25,000 nt of DNA, taken from contig JADDIW010000090.1 in NCBI GenBank assembly GCA_018136815.1, positions 1 to 25,000 on the forward strand, written 5' to 3'. Shown here piece after piece: positions 1 through 8,389 of the stretch. The notes below the pieces were generated by a model. It saw only the letters and a list, made by a program, of their open reading frames with translations. It was not told the DNA's origin and searched no databases. Source of the stretch: Isochrysis galbana (lineage: Eukaryota > Haptophyta > Isochrysidales > Isochrysidaceae). Every line of letters begins with the position of its first letter. Position 1 is the stretch's first letter. The position numbers and the translations under genes are program-made.

Positions 1-19
1 CCTTCTCCTCTCCGCTCTT

Positions 20-180
20 CTTCTACAGTTAAATTCCGCACTCTTCTTCTACCATTAAAATTCCACGCTCTTCTTCTACGGTAAAAATCCTGCCTCTTCC
101 TACTGTTAAAATATCCTGCCTTCCTACCGTTAAAATTCTGCACTCCGTCTACCGTTAAAATCCTGCCTCCGTCGCCTTGC
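20..180. repeat. Degenerate tandem repeat, about 25-32 bp unit
   Basis: Six imperfect copies of a pyrimidine-rich unit follow one another, each built as CTTCTAC, then a variable base, then GTTAAAAT and a TCCTGCC or TCCGCA segment. Examples lie near 23, 47, 74, 103, 126 and 149. Unit length and sequence drift between copies, so the array is old or evolves by slippage. A lone TTCTACCGTTAGA at about 14698-14710 resembles one unit. No coding function is suggested. Confidence 0.75.
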
Positions 181-318
181 CAAGACATTTCCTCTGCCTT
201 CCTGCCAGCTTCCTTGCCAGTTCCTTCCGCCCCGGTTTCCCGCTTGTCTCTAAATCGGTTTCACCGCATTACGACCAAGCTTAGTGGGGAAACTCCTCGT
301 CCAATTCCGTTACCCGAA

Positions 319-425
319 AATCTCGTTCATCTCGTCGGGCCCCAGGGCCATCTCGTTCATCTCGTCGGGCCATCAAGGCCATCTCGTTCATCTCGTCGTC
401 GGGCCATCAGGCCATCTCGTTACAT
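319..425. repeat. Tandem repeat with TCTCGTTCATCTCGTCGGGCC core
   Basis: Three near-identical copies of a unit of about 28-31 bp, built of TCTCGTTCATCTCGTC followed by GGGCCAT and CAGGCCA-type spacers, are followed by a decayed fourth copy (ATCTCGTTACATCTCGTTCACC). The array lies just beyond the 3' end of the - strand methylase-like ORF. Short ORFs on the + strand here (for example 214-462) are only the repeat read as protein. Confidence 0.8.
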
Positions 426-438
426 CTCGTTCACCTCG

Positions 439-1071
439 TTACAATCCAAGCTGCGGCTTTGATTTCCACACGGGGTCGGGAGAAACTTCACTAGTTTCCC
501 TCCCCCTCTCATAACGATGAAGAGCCGACCACGGCTCGTAGGCGGTAGCCTCGGTCGAGCTAAGTGAAGGCCGGTCCAATAGGCTGCACCGCGCGCAAGC
601 GAGTAGCTCTAACGCGGACAATTTCTTCGTCGACGTCTGGTCTCGCTGTTGGCTCAAATGTCGAAGAAGAACAGGCATCCAATGGATCGCCATCGCTCCA
701 GCTACACCGACGTAGGTGCGGCTGCGAAGAGCGCCACGGTGCGGTGAAGGAGAGAGGTTAGCCATGGCCGACTCACGGCCATCCACGACGCAAGTTGGCT
801 GGAGGGGCGGCAGCCCTTTGGTGAGGTACAACCCGGTGGCTTTCTGGTGTCCAGTGCCGTGCTCCCAGGGTTGGACGAATTGGGTCGGGGTCAACCCCCC
901 GACTAAACGGCGAGCTTCCGCATGCATCCGAGGGTTCTCAACCGCTACAAACGGAGCAGTGGCGGAGGCCATTGACTTGAAGACGCGGGCGGCCGACTCA
1001 AGAGCGGCACGACGTCCGGGTTCTTGGGAGAGCCATTGACTGCTGACGGCGGAGAGGTACGTGCAGGGTGC
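439..1071 (-). pseudogene. Phage-type DNA methylase-like protein, C-terminal part, 5'-truncated
   Basis: The - strand is open from 1152 to a stop at 439, and the recognisable part begins near 1071. In order it shows a PCTYLS motif (about 1050-1067), a helix ending in FVAVENPRMHAEA, a QPWEHG motif, a KATGLYL..GLPPLQPT segment, and a LSPSPHR...RSRTYVGVAGAMA..W ending. This order (PPCTYLS, ENP, QPW.FGH, K.TCLWL.GLP.L.PTN, PPSP.R...RS.T..GIA.AMA.QW) is, from memory, that of putative DNA cytosine-methylase-like proteins of bacteriophages and some large algal viruses. The N-terminal SAM-binding part is missing: homology stops about where the LINE-1 copy begins. The last ~75 codons look unrelated and may be read-through. 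The enzyme class is inferred from motif memory and no database search was possible. It is probably a truncated, non-functional gene. Confidence 0.6.
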
Positions 1072-1091
1072 CGGGTGCCGGTGCCGGGTGT
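1065..1091. repeat. Short GGGTGCC(GGT) repeat at the methylase/LINE boundary
   Basis: Four overlapping copies of GGTGCCGG or GGTGTCG lie exactly where recognisable methylase homology stops and before LINE-1 homology becomes clear near 1140. It may be filler at an insertion or rearrangement junction. Confidence 0.5.
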
Positions 1092-1157
1092 CGCATTCAT
1101 AACAAGCATCACACCAACACCAGCCCAAGAGAGACAGACACACATCAGGCATGCCTT

Positions 1158-4100
1158 ATGGCAGAGGCCTCTCTCACCCTGGCGACGGCCGCGCTGCCTC
1201 GGCGGCGCGGCCCGAGACCGGGTGGCCCTTATGGGCACAACCCCAACACCACCAACAAAGCGCACATGGACATTGCCTCACCAATTGCTCAGCACAAGAC
1301 CTCACAAATGAGAGACTGCTTGAATGCGCCTTGGGGCGCACACTACACCGACATGCCCACCACCCACACTGACCCACTCACCGACCCGCCACTCCCGTCC
1401 GCCCCTGCCACTCAGGAGCCGCCCTCAGATGAGGAGCAAGGCGCCATGGACTCAGACGCAAACTTCGAACTGTCCTTCCACCAAGAGGGCGACTACACCT
1501 TCCTAGACGCCACGGTCTACGCCGCAATTGTAGAGCTCCTATTGGAGCTCGAAGGAGTCGACCCGGAGCCGGACTTTTGGGCCCGCTCCATTCGCGGCCC
1601 ATGGCATATCGCTGTAAACGAAGACTGCGCGCAACAATTTAAGGAACGCTATGGCGACATCACCACACTCCGCATCAACCAAACCGACCTTCTACTAGCC
1701 CTCGACTGGGAAAAAGCCTTCGACAGAGTAAGCTGGGAGTTCTATCATCTAGCTCTCAAACTTCTCAATTTCGGCCCAAACTTCCAAACACTGGCAAAGG
1801 CTCTCACGAGCGAGGAAGCCCGGCCGATACGCACGATCAAGACCAACGGTGGGAGAAGCTACCCATTTACCGTGGGCAGCGGCATGCCGCAGGGATGCCC
1901 GCTGTCACCGCTCACGTTTCTACTGACCACGGAGGCACTCACTAGAGCCATCAACGGCGACGAAGACATCAACGGCGTGAACCTCAATGGCTATAGCCTG
2001 AAGATAAGCCAATTTGCCGACGACACGGCGCTGATAACGCGCGACTACAAAAGTCTACAGAAATCACTACAATGGGTGGAATTGCACGAGAAAGCGACGG
2101 GCGGCAAAACTAACGCTGACAAATTCCAAGGACTGAGAATGGGCTCCCAGAGACTCCGTAAGCCTCCGTGGGACATGAGAAAATACAACTGGATAGAAAA
2201 CGATGAGTATCTGACCATCTTGGGCGTCCCCTTGGGAGCACCCGAGACGCTCAAGCCCTTTTGGTCGAAACTAGCGGATAAGATCGACGCGAGGGTCGCC
2301 AAGCTAGCACCGGCACCGGCCACCAAATATATGACAATATTCGGTAGGGCGTCAGTGGTTAACTTCATAATCTATGGTATCCCGAGATATTGGTTACAAA
2401 CATTAGCCGCCCCGAGATGGTTCCACACCCGGGTCCAAAAGGCAGCGGACGCTGTCCTCTGGAAAAGTCCGTACACTAACAAACAAAGCAAATGGATAAA
2501 ACACCCACACTACCCCGTCTCACACGATAAAAGTGCGACTAGGACGCTGGGGCTGGGACTCCTGAATTGGCCGTCCCATATAAAGGCAATACAAACCAGA
2601 TGGATCCTAAACTATTTGAACGCGAGAAAGGCACTATGGAAACACGGACTAGACGCTTGGTTCTGTCGAACCGGACTAGGGAGGGGAGCTGTTCTCTCCA
2701 CGATCCCCACGAAAATGTTGACGGGAAGTATCAGGGGCAACCCGGCACTTCCAGTCTTCTGGAAAGAAGCTATTGCGAACTTCAGAAAACTCGATATACA
2801 ACCCTCCTTCCTTACACGGGAGGGCGCATTATCCCAACCGATATGGCACAACCCGCACATCCCACCCCCAGGAGTGCGCGCCCCATGGGCGCGTCTATGG
2901 GAAGCCCTGCACACTAACGTAATTCACAACGTGTTCAAAGACGGCGCCTTTCTGACGCCATATAGCAAGGATGAATGCTCGGCGTATCTCGAACATCTAC
3001 CCGACACCTTTGTTCACGAGGGCCGCCCAATACACAAAAAGGAGTTTCTCGACTCATGGGACGAAATCGTTAGCCACGCAACGCGAGTGATAGGGCAATC
3101 ACAAGAGCGCCCGCCCCCCGACGCAAAGGGGAAAAAGACACCCGACGACAAAGCCCCGCCTCAAGAGCCGGAGACCGAGCTACAGAACAACGAAATCAGG
3201 GTCTCCGAAGACGATAAATACATCAGCAAACTAAACAACATCTGGATGCACACGGATACCGACTACTTGGGAGAGATAGCCGGCACCGGAAAGGTAGCGA
3301 TTGCGGGAGAGATCCAATACTACCACCCGCCAGCCAGATGGGAAGGCGGATTCAAAGGCCCAAGATATATGGAGTACCCCTTGGCGGACGAATACGCCAT
3401 ACTAAAAGGAAAAGTCGCGCTAGACGCAATATCAGTCGCAGATCTCACCAAGGCCGTGCTTAAAGCGACACGAAGCAACGCCCCGCAAGCGGCGAGAACA
3501 GCATGGGAAAAGCGACTGAATGTCACCAAGGAAGAATGGAAACATATAGCAAGGCTATATACAATGCCACTGCTAAAACACACGGATAAACACCTCCACT
3601 TCAAACATATCACACATAGGCGAATCGGTACCAGGAACAGATTCGCAGACGGACAGACAGACGTCTGTAGACTGTGTCGCCGACACCGGGAAAACTCGTG
3701 CCACCTAGCGTGGTGTCCCGCGACTATGAGAGTATTCGAAACCATAGACGCCCTCAACAACTTCACCCCCTCTCCCGGGAGATCACGCACACAAAAAACG
3801 AAAGACAGACTATTCGCATACCCCGGTGCGAACACACCCGAAAGTCTAAAAGCGTTATACGTGATAGCATGGAAATACATACTAAGAGACTTCTATAGAG
3901 TCGCGTTTGAGTCATATGAATACCACTATATCCCAGTATTGGAGTCTACACTAGTGAGGTTTGCCACATTGGTTAGGGGCCTCACCCCGCCACGGCAGCA
4001 TTGTTTGATGCGCACATGTAAAGCCGCCCAGGGGAGGAAGCCCAAACTTAAGAGAACGCTGGCACTTAGTGCCCCGATATTCATTGAAAACGAAAAGGGT

Positions 4101-4169
4101 AGGCTACAAATGAGCGAAAACACTAGCCTTGTAGCGGCAGCGCTTGGTCTAGCTGAAAGGCTCGCGTAG
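1158..4169 (+). CDS. LINE polyprotein: N-terminal region fused to reverse transcriptase and zf-RVT finger
   Basis: The ORF is open from 1068. I prefer the ATG at 1158 because MAEA and the following RRR.PRPGGPYGHN are conserved in frame in LINE-2 (22869). Residues ~125-175 contain the conserved block VYAAIVELLLELEGVDPEPDF and GPWHIAVNEDCAQQF. At codon ~175 (1682/1683) similarity to LINE-2 stops and reverse transcriptase begins: LDWEKAFDRV (motif A, Asp about 183), GMPQGCPLSP (motif B), QFADDTAL (motif C, 2013-2024), TNADKFQG (motif D), TILGVPLG (motif E). The fingers blocks before motif A and the whole endonuclease are missing. Near the C-terminus a CRLC...CHLAWCP finger (3665-3716) fits the zf-RVT pattern of LINEs. 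The frame is intact, but the enzyme lacks the parts needed for target-primed reverse transcription and is presumably defective. Confidence 0.85.
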   Translation: MAEASLTLATAALPRRRGPRPGGPYGHNPNTTNKAHMDIASPIAQHKTSQMRDCLNAPWGAHYTDMPTTHTDPLTDPPLPSAPATQEPPSDEEQGAMDSDANFELSFHQEGDYTFLDATVYAAIVELLLELEGVDPEPDFWARSIRGPWHIAVNEDCAQQFKERYGDITTLRINQTDLLLALDWEKAFDRVSWEFYHLALKLLNFGPNFQTLAKALTSEEARPIRTIKTNGGRSYPFTVGSGMPQGCPLSPLTFLLTTEALTRAINGDEDINGVNLNGYSLKISQFADDTALITRDYKSLQKSLQWVELHEKATGGKTNADKFQGLRMGSQRLRKPPWDMRKYNWIENDEYLTILGVPLGAPETLKPFWSKLADKIDARVAKLAPAPATKYMTIFGRASVVNFIIYGIPRYWLQTLAAPRWFHTRVQKAADAVLWKSPYTNKQSKWIKHPHYPVSHDKSATRTLGLGLLNWPSHIKAIQTRWILNYLNARKALWKHGLDAWFCRTGLGRGAVLSTIPTKMLTGSIRGNPALPVFWKEAIANFRKLDIQPSFLTREGALSQPIWHNPHIPPPGVRAPWARLWEALHTNVIHNVFKDGAFLTPYSKDECSAYLEHLPDTFVHEGRPIHKKEFLDSWDEIVSHATRVIGQSQERPPPDAKGKKTPDDKAPPQEPETELQNNEIRVSEDDKYISKLNNIWMHTDTDYLGEIAGTGKVAIAGEIQYYHPPARWEGGFKGPRYMEYPLADEYAILKGKVALDAISVADLTKAVLKATRSNAPQAARTAWEKRLNVTKEEWKHIARLYTMPLLKHTDKHLHFKHITHRRIGTRNRFADGQTDVCRLCRRHRENSCHLAWCPATMRVFETIDALNNFTPSPGRSRTQKTKDRLFAYPGANTPESLKALYVIAWKYILRDFYRVAFESYEYHYIPVLESTLVRFATLVRGLTPPRQHCLMRTCKAAQGRKPKLKRTLALSAPIFIENEKGRLQMSENTSLVAAALGLAERLA
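1676..1690 (+). other. In-frame deletion junction inside LINE-1 ORF
   Basis: Up to CGC ATC AAC CAA (1674-1682) the ORF matches LINE-2 (CGA GTC CAC CAA). From ACC GAC CTT (1683) it is reverse-transcriptase sequence directly before motif A. LINE-2 continues instead with more N-terminal protein, and LINE-3 shows CCCH fingers and endonuclease that must belong between. The reading frame is kept across the join. Confidence 0.75.
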
Positions 4170-4885
4170 CGAGAAGCGAGAAAAGACGACCGGCATTGAT
4201 GAACCAACCAAAGGTGTGATCGATCAGCACAGCTCACCCACGGCAAACATGGACACACGCAGACACAAGGGAACCGACGATAGCACCACGAGAAACAGGT
4301 CACCCAGCAGCACAGGAGGAAGTTGAGAATGCGCAGCTGGGGACAGGTGCACCCCGCTCCGCTCGGACCCCCACATGACCCGAGCCCCTAAGTAGAGCAC
4401 GAGGGGAGTTGCCGCGAGGCGGGGAATGAGGGTGAGGAAGGGAAAGGGGCGTGGCTACGAAGGAATAGTTCAGGGCCACGTGTGAGGCGAGAATTTTAAA
4501 GGTTTTTTTTTCTTCAGTGATTGCAATCAGGTTTAATTTGCGACCTCTTCATATCTCGCCATTAATTAGGCACATCGCACTTCTCTCTTCTTATTCGATA
4601 GGTCTCTTGGAATCCTGCGCGGCAGGATTGCCCCTCGTTTCCGTTACGGTGCGATTCCCCTTCCAGACGAGATCGCCAATAGATCGCCAACAGATCGCCC
4701 TTTGATCGTTGTCCGTTGTCCGTTTGCCTATCTACATGTGAGCATGAAGCGGCTTCAACTTGAAGCGATCAATAATGAGCTGCAAGGCACTCCCGGTACT
4801 TGGCGCTTCAAGAAAATCCTCCCTACGCCATCCCCTATTCCTACTCCGGATGGGACCGCTCCGCCGCCTCCAGCGGAGATTTCGG
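4170..4885. other. LINE-1 3' UTR and unassigned sequence
   Basis: The stop codon at 4167-4169 lies inside a CTCGC-GTA-GCGAG hairpin (4160-4172). The LINE 3' UTR runs to the T-run near 4510. Beyond it are a perfect 8-bp hairpin (AATCCTGC, loop GCG, GCAGGATT; 4611-4629) and three direct copies of AGATCGCCAAY (about 4668-4700). I see no supported gene here; small ORFs at 4517-4705 and 4702-4932 lack any family resemblance. Confidence 0.5.
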
Positions 4886-5082
4886 TGACCTCTCGGCGGG
4901 GGTACCACGTTAGAACTTATAGCGTCATATGACGTCTTGTTAGCTAGAGCTAGCATTCCTAGCATGACGAGCCATGCGCCAACCGCGCACACCCCCATCG
5001 CGGGGTAGGGGCTCCGTTGCCGTCGAAGGGCTTCGGTCCCGCAGCACTAAGGTTATACTAACACAACAATAAAACTCTGACG
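4886..5082 (-). repeat. Dispersed repeat R, copy A (possible LTR fragment)
   Basis: About 200 bp matches, in inverted orientation, the copy at 10241-10445. Shared blocks are ACCGCGCACACCCCCATCGCG, GGGGCTCCGTTGCCG, CGGTCC.CAGCACTA, ACAACAA.AAAACTCTGAC and GTACCACGTTAG. Read on the - strand it runs from (C)GTCAGAG to TTCTAACG and is followed by TGGTACCCCCGC, which resembles an LTR followed by a tRNA primer-binding site. The terminal bases are not a clean TG...CA, so an LTR is only one explanation; a MITE-like repeat is another. Confidence 0.6.
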
Positions 5083-5466
5083 GAGTGCGAGACAGAAGAA
5101 TTTGACTTTCGCGTGTACTCCTAGAGTACTCCTACTCCTAGAATCTTCTCTACTCTATCGTAAAGCAGAGTAGTCGTGGCTCGGGCAAGGAGGTTGGTTG
5201 CTTGCCGGGCATGCGAGGTGGTGCCGCGTGCCGCAACTGGCTGATGTGACTTCACTCTCTAGGAGTACGAGTAAATTTATTCTTGTATTCTTTGGAGCGA
5301 CGGGGAGGAAGAGGCAGGGGAGGAGAGAGAAGGAGAGCAGGGAGGGGGCCAGGTCCGCTCCCGCGCACTCCTCGGCGGCAGCAGTCCCGCCACCGCCGCC
5401 GCCGCCACGTGGGGCACGGCGCAGTCGCGCGTCTCGCGCTGGTCGCAGGGGGGGCAGCAGCGGCCG
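5083..5466. promoter_or_regulatory. Upstream region of the bestrophin gene
   Basis: Contains GTACTCCTAGAGTACTCCTACTCCTAG (5115-5141), a nested palindromic arrangement of GAGTACTC-like words, and AGGAGTACGAGTAAAT at 5260-5275. The same words recur upstream of SURF4 (14631-14658). This is followed by a purine-rich stretch and a GCC-rich tract (5385-5410). No TATA box is evident. The recurrence upstream of two genes suggests either a shared element or a MITE end. Confidence 0.3.
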
Positions 5467-6896
5467 ATGCTCACGACGTGGTGGGGCGGCGAGCCCGAGA
5501 TCGAGATCCCCATCGCGCGCCGCCAGGCCACTGCAATCTATGCCTCGCGATCCGATGCGCGAGCAAGGATCGCAAAGTCGTCGCCCACGCTGCAGCACTC
5601 CGAGTCGTGGCTAGAGACGCTCGTCTCGCTGCACGAGTACATGCCTCCAGGCGTCTGGTGGATTGTCAATGCGCTCACCTGCTGCCTCACCCTAGCCGAC
5701 ATTTGGTTTTCTGGCGATGGAGCTGGCTTTGATGGCGACACATGGTGGCGCATTCCGTCGCATGCGCACAACACGCTCCTCGGGCTTCTCTCGCTCCTCC
5801 TTGCCTTTCGCACTTCACAGGCATATGACCGCTGGTGGGAAGCGCGCAAACTTTGGGGCCAGATTGTTAATTCGACGCGCAACATTGCGTCCAACGCCGC
5901 CATATTCATGACTTCACTGGAGCGCAAGCGGGATGTCATCAAGGCGACCATCTGCTTTGCGTGGTGCACCAAAGCGTCGCTTCGAGGGGTCCGGCCGACT
6001 GCTGACGAACTGCGCGAGCTCACGACCGATGAAATGCGCCGCAACATGGTGCGGCCATACCCTGGTCCACCGGAGCGCCGGCCCACGCTGCACCTCACGG
6101 AAAAGGAGGCGTACGACGAGATGATCAAAAGTTCTCCCGCGGAAACATTCGAGCATCTCCCCATGATGATGATTGACGAGATCAAGTCGGGCATCAGAGA
6201 CGAACTTGAGCAGCATGCCATCGAGAAGGGTGCGAGCGAGACGCATGAAGGGTGGAAGATTGTGCTTGGAGCAGACATCAAGGTGCGTATGTTGCTCGAG
6301 TTAGGGCCCGTGCAGAGCCGTGCGGCAGTCTTTCCGTCGATTCCACCTTGTTGGTGCGCCGTGATGGCGCCAGCGTATCTCAATGTGGCTATCAACAGAA
6401 CCCCACCCGCTTCCACGCAACTTGGCAGGCGCTCGTTGATGCGTTGGGTGGATGCGAACGCATCCAAAAGACGCCTATGCCGTTTGGCTACTTGGCTCAG
6501 CAGCGCATCTTCATGTTGCTTTGGCTGGTGACCTACCCCTTGGCAATCGCGTCGGCTTATAAGTGGTGGACCATCCCAGTCACAGCGGGGGTCTCTTTTA
6601 TCATGTGAGATCATTTTTCTCTTTCTCTAGCGCCCTTTCAGACACAGACAGCACGTGTGCTTCCTTTTGCGGCGCGACTACACCCAACTCAACAACACCC
6701 TTTGGTCCCTCGCTGCAGGCTGAAGGTTGACGCTATTGGCGTCGAAATTGAGCACCCGTTCGGTGCGAGCCCACATGACTTACCGCTCGAGCACATCTGC
6801 ATCACCATCGAAAAAAATTTGCTAGAAATCCTGCGGCGAGCGGAATCGCGGGAGTTGCGGTTGCTTGAAGATATCACTCCGGCCCGTAGACTATAA
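5467..6896 (+). CDS. Bestrophin-like (RFP-TM/UPF0187) chloride channel, 3 exons
   Basis: Proposed join: 5467-6282, 6399-6604, 6719-6896, giving 399 aa. Introns are 6283-6398 (GTGCGT...ACAG, phase 0) and 6605-6718 (GTGAGA...GCAG, phase 2). An alternative acceptor at 6428 also keeps frame. Bestrophin hallmarks are: HSESW near residue 47; a membrane segment VWWIVNALTCCLTLADIWF (about 62-80); HNTLLGLLSLLLAFRTSQAYDRWWEAR, the classic family signature, at about 100-127; WGQIVNSTRN; then in exon 2 CERIQKTPMPFGY and two hydrophobic segments (about 305-341); and in exon 3 DAIGVEIEHPFG...HDLPL, the conserved ending. The length fits the bacterial and plant-type subfamily, whose plant members include thylakoid anion channels. 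Location here is unknown and no transit peptide can be judged. The start is the first in-frame ATG of the exon; an upstream exon is possible. Confidence 0.88.
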
Positions 6897-7133
6897 TGTT
6901 GTAGGGTGCGGTCAATCTCTCTACCGTGGGGGCCAACTATCTTAGACTGTATTTAAAAGAATAGGGCTACAAAGCGCAACCATCGTTGTAACGTTAGCGT
7001 CATGGAGCGCAGCGCCGCTACCCTCCTCTCGCGCTCTCGCCCCTCACGCCCGCAAGGCTGCCGCCGCGGGCGACCGGACCACCGACGTGCCCTCGGCCCG
7101 GCGATCGGCCGTCGAGTTTCTCTTCTCGAGTTA
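6897..7133 (+). mobile_element. Possible 5' fragment of the LINE family
   Basis: GGGGGCCAACTATCTT at 6928-6943, an imperfect inverted repeat around 6934-6962, and ATGGAGCGCAGCGCCGCTACCCTCCTCTC at 7002-7030 echo the start of LINE-2: a CAAC hairpin, then ATGGAGCGCGCCGCCGCTCCCCTCCTCTC at 22599. Similarity fades after about 30 bp. It would be a 5'-end fragment directly behind the bestrophin gene. The short ORF at 7002-7214 is not otherwise supported. Confidence 0.35.
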
Positions 7134-7219
7134 TGCGTGTCATCCATGCGCTGGGGCCATGCTAATCTTCTCCGTTCTCTGTATCGTTCCAAGTTTCAAC
7201 CTATTGTTGTATAATAGGG
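7134..7219 (-). ncRNA. U6: U6 spliceosomal snRNA-like sequence with duplicated ACAGAGA box
   Basis: Read on the - strand from 7190, GGAACGATACAGAGA matches universal U6. After an extra ACGGAGA it continues AGATTAGCATGGCCCC (AGC triad) and then AGCGCATGGATGACACGCA, ending at 7134. Relative to animal U6 there is one 7-nt insertion, a near-copy of the ACAGAGA box that pairs with 5' splice sites. In the internal stem-loop the pair closing the GCGCA loop is A-U instead of U-A, a compensatory double change. The 5' side shows a hairpin (CCTATT, loop, AATAGG; 7200-7218) where U6 has its 5' stem-loop, but that sequence also resembles the retroposon 5' hairpins. No T-run terminator follows the 3' end, so it could be a retrocopy or fused fragment. 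U6 homology is strong; function is uncertain. Confidence 0.8.
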
Positions 7220-7418
7220 GACAATGTGTCGCATTCGCATTCGCGATGTCTCAAGAAGCAAAAAGCAAAAAGAAATTACAGTACAGAAAAACAGTACAAA
7301 AGTCAAAAGTCAAAAGAACAGAGGAAGAAAGAAGAAAGAAAGAAGAAGAGTGAACGAAAGAAGAGAAAAACCCAGAGTATATAGGGTGGTTCTCAGCCCT
7401 CCTCACTGGCCCTATGGC
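7220..7418. other. A-rich region upstream (on the - strand) of the U6-like sequence
   Basis: Dominated by A-rich and GAA-rich short repeats (AAAAAGCAAAAAG, two copies of AAAGTC, AAGAAAGAAAGAAG). On the - strand this is a T-rich stretch upstream of the U6-like sequence. I see no convincing TATA box at the expected distance. Lysine/arginine-rich ORFs here are low-complexity artefacts. Confidence 0.4.
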
Positions 7419-7435
7419 TACGTAAAGATTCGCGT
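7419..7435. repeat. 17-bp target-site duplication, left copy
   Basis: TACGTAAAGATTCGCGT at 7419-7435 is repeated exactly at 8390-8406. The copies flank precisely the retroposon that starts CAACCTAC at 7436 and ends in a TTATTATTA tail at 8389. Confidence 0.92.
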
Positions 7436-8389
7436 CAACCTACTTTTATAAGTGGGGGTCAATGAGGGCCTCGCGGCCCCCCCTCTCCATCGCGGACACC
7501 CCCCGGGGTTGGCCCGTACAATCAACCTCAGCCCCTGCCCTCTGGCAGGGGCTGGGCATTCAACAATCTGACCCGGACCCTTCGTGGGCGCGGGCCGCGA
7601 GCCGCACACTCCCAGGCCCGCATGGGCCTGCTCTCGTACTGACTCCCCCCCCCCATCCCTGGTCGCCAAGCAGACAGGGGACTCAGGGCGGCACCCAAGG
7701 CCAGCGAGGCGAGCGAGGGAGAGGCAGGGGGGCCAGGGGCTGAGCCCCAGCCTCCACTGCCCCCTGAGCTGCCCTTGCTGGCCTTCTGGGCGCCCCTGAA
7801 GGACCTCTGAGAACAGGCCGTGGCGCGCCGCATGGCGACGCGCCGCAGGGACAAAGGTCAAAGGTGGAAGAGAGCGGGGCGACGGAGAGGGGGGGATTTG
7901 CACCCCCCCCGATGGAGTGTGGTGAGTAACGAGCCCCGTTTGCGTTAGCAAACGGGCGAAGGGGGGTGACTGGCGACAGGAGGGAGATGGGAAGGGAGCG
8001 GCTCAAGACGTCTCGGATACCCTTGTGGCAGGTATACTCGGGGCGCAGTTGCTTATTTCTCGAGGACTGCTCGCGGCGTGAGCTGGTAAGGGCCGTTCTC
8101 CTTTTTTGACGAGAGGTTCCTCCCCCCCCCCCCGGTGCTTTTTCCCGGAGAGTCGCCCGACGTAGGTCGGAGGTCGGTCCGCCTCAATGGGTTTTCCCTC
8201 ATTTTAACTTGTGGGGAGTTAGAATGGGAGCCGGGGGCCTGCGAGGGGGGAGATGTGGAGGGGTGCATAGGTGTATGTATCTGTGTCAACAGCACGCGCC
8301 AAGGTGTACGGGCAGGTGCGTTGAGGGCTGTCGTGTTAGTACCGGGCTAGTGAGAGTAGTGGTACTAATGCTCAGTTAGATTATTATTA
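7436..8389 (+). mobile_element. Retroposon HP, copy 1 (954 bp, complete)
   Basis: The ends are defined by the 17-bp direct repeats. It begins CAAC then a hairpin (CCTACTT, loop TTAT, AAGTGGG; 7439-7456). A second perfect 11-bp hairpin with loop CTCT lies at 7529-7554, and a perfect 9-bp hairpin (CCCGTTTGC, loop GTTA, GCAAACGGG) at 7935-7956. It ends in a short (ATT)n tail. The first ~400 bp match the copies at 24592 and, more divergently, 13462-14296 (-). No convincing ORF spans it: frames in all directions are proline- and glycine-rich GC shadows. This architecture (variable 3' half, simple-repeat tail, long TSD) is that of a non-autonomous element moved by LINE machinery. Confidence 0.85.

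Larger units (their letters stand above)
1140..4500 (+). mobile_element. LINE-1: internally deleted non-LTR retrotransposon
   Basis: The left edge is set by nucleotide similarity to LINE-2: the block starting CATGCCTTATGGCAGAGGCC at 1150 recurs at 22861. The right edge is set by a T-rich end (TTTTAAAGG then nine T) at 4494-4510. It contains one long ORF fusing the family's N-terminal region to the reverse transcriptase, then about 330 bp of 3' UTR. The usual 5' hairpin and the ATGGAGCGC start seen in LINE-2 are absent, so it is also 5'-truncated or rearranged. I found no target-site duplication. It lies head to head with the truncated methylase fragment. Confidence 0.8.

Noticed and set aside
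5198..5732. 138- and 149-codon + strand ORFs overlapping the bestrophin start
   Set aside because: Arg/Ala-rich alternative frames of the GC-rich leader; no family resemblance.
5538..6614. 358-codon ORF on the - strand
   Set aside because: Antisense shadow of the bestrophin gene; Ser/Arg-rich, no motif, and the + strand gives clear family signatures with splice sites.
7462..8006. ORFs on both strands inside retroposon HP copy 1
   Set aside because: Not conserved in frame among copies; Gly/Pro/Arg-rich products expected from GC-rich structured RNA.
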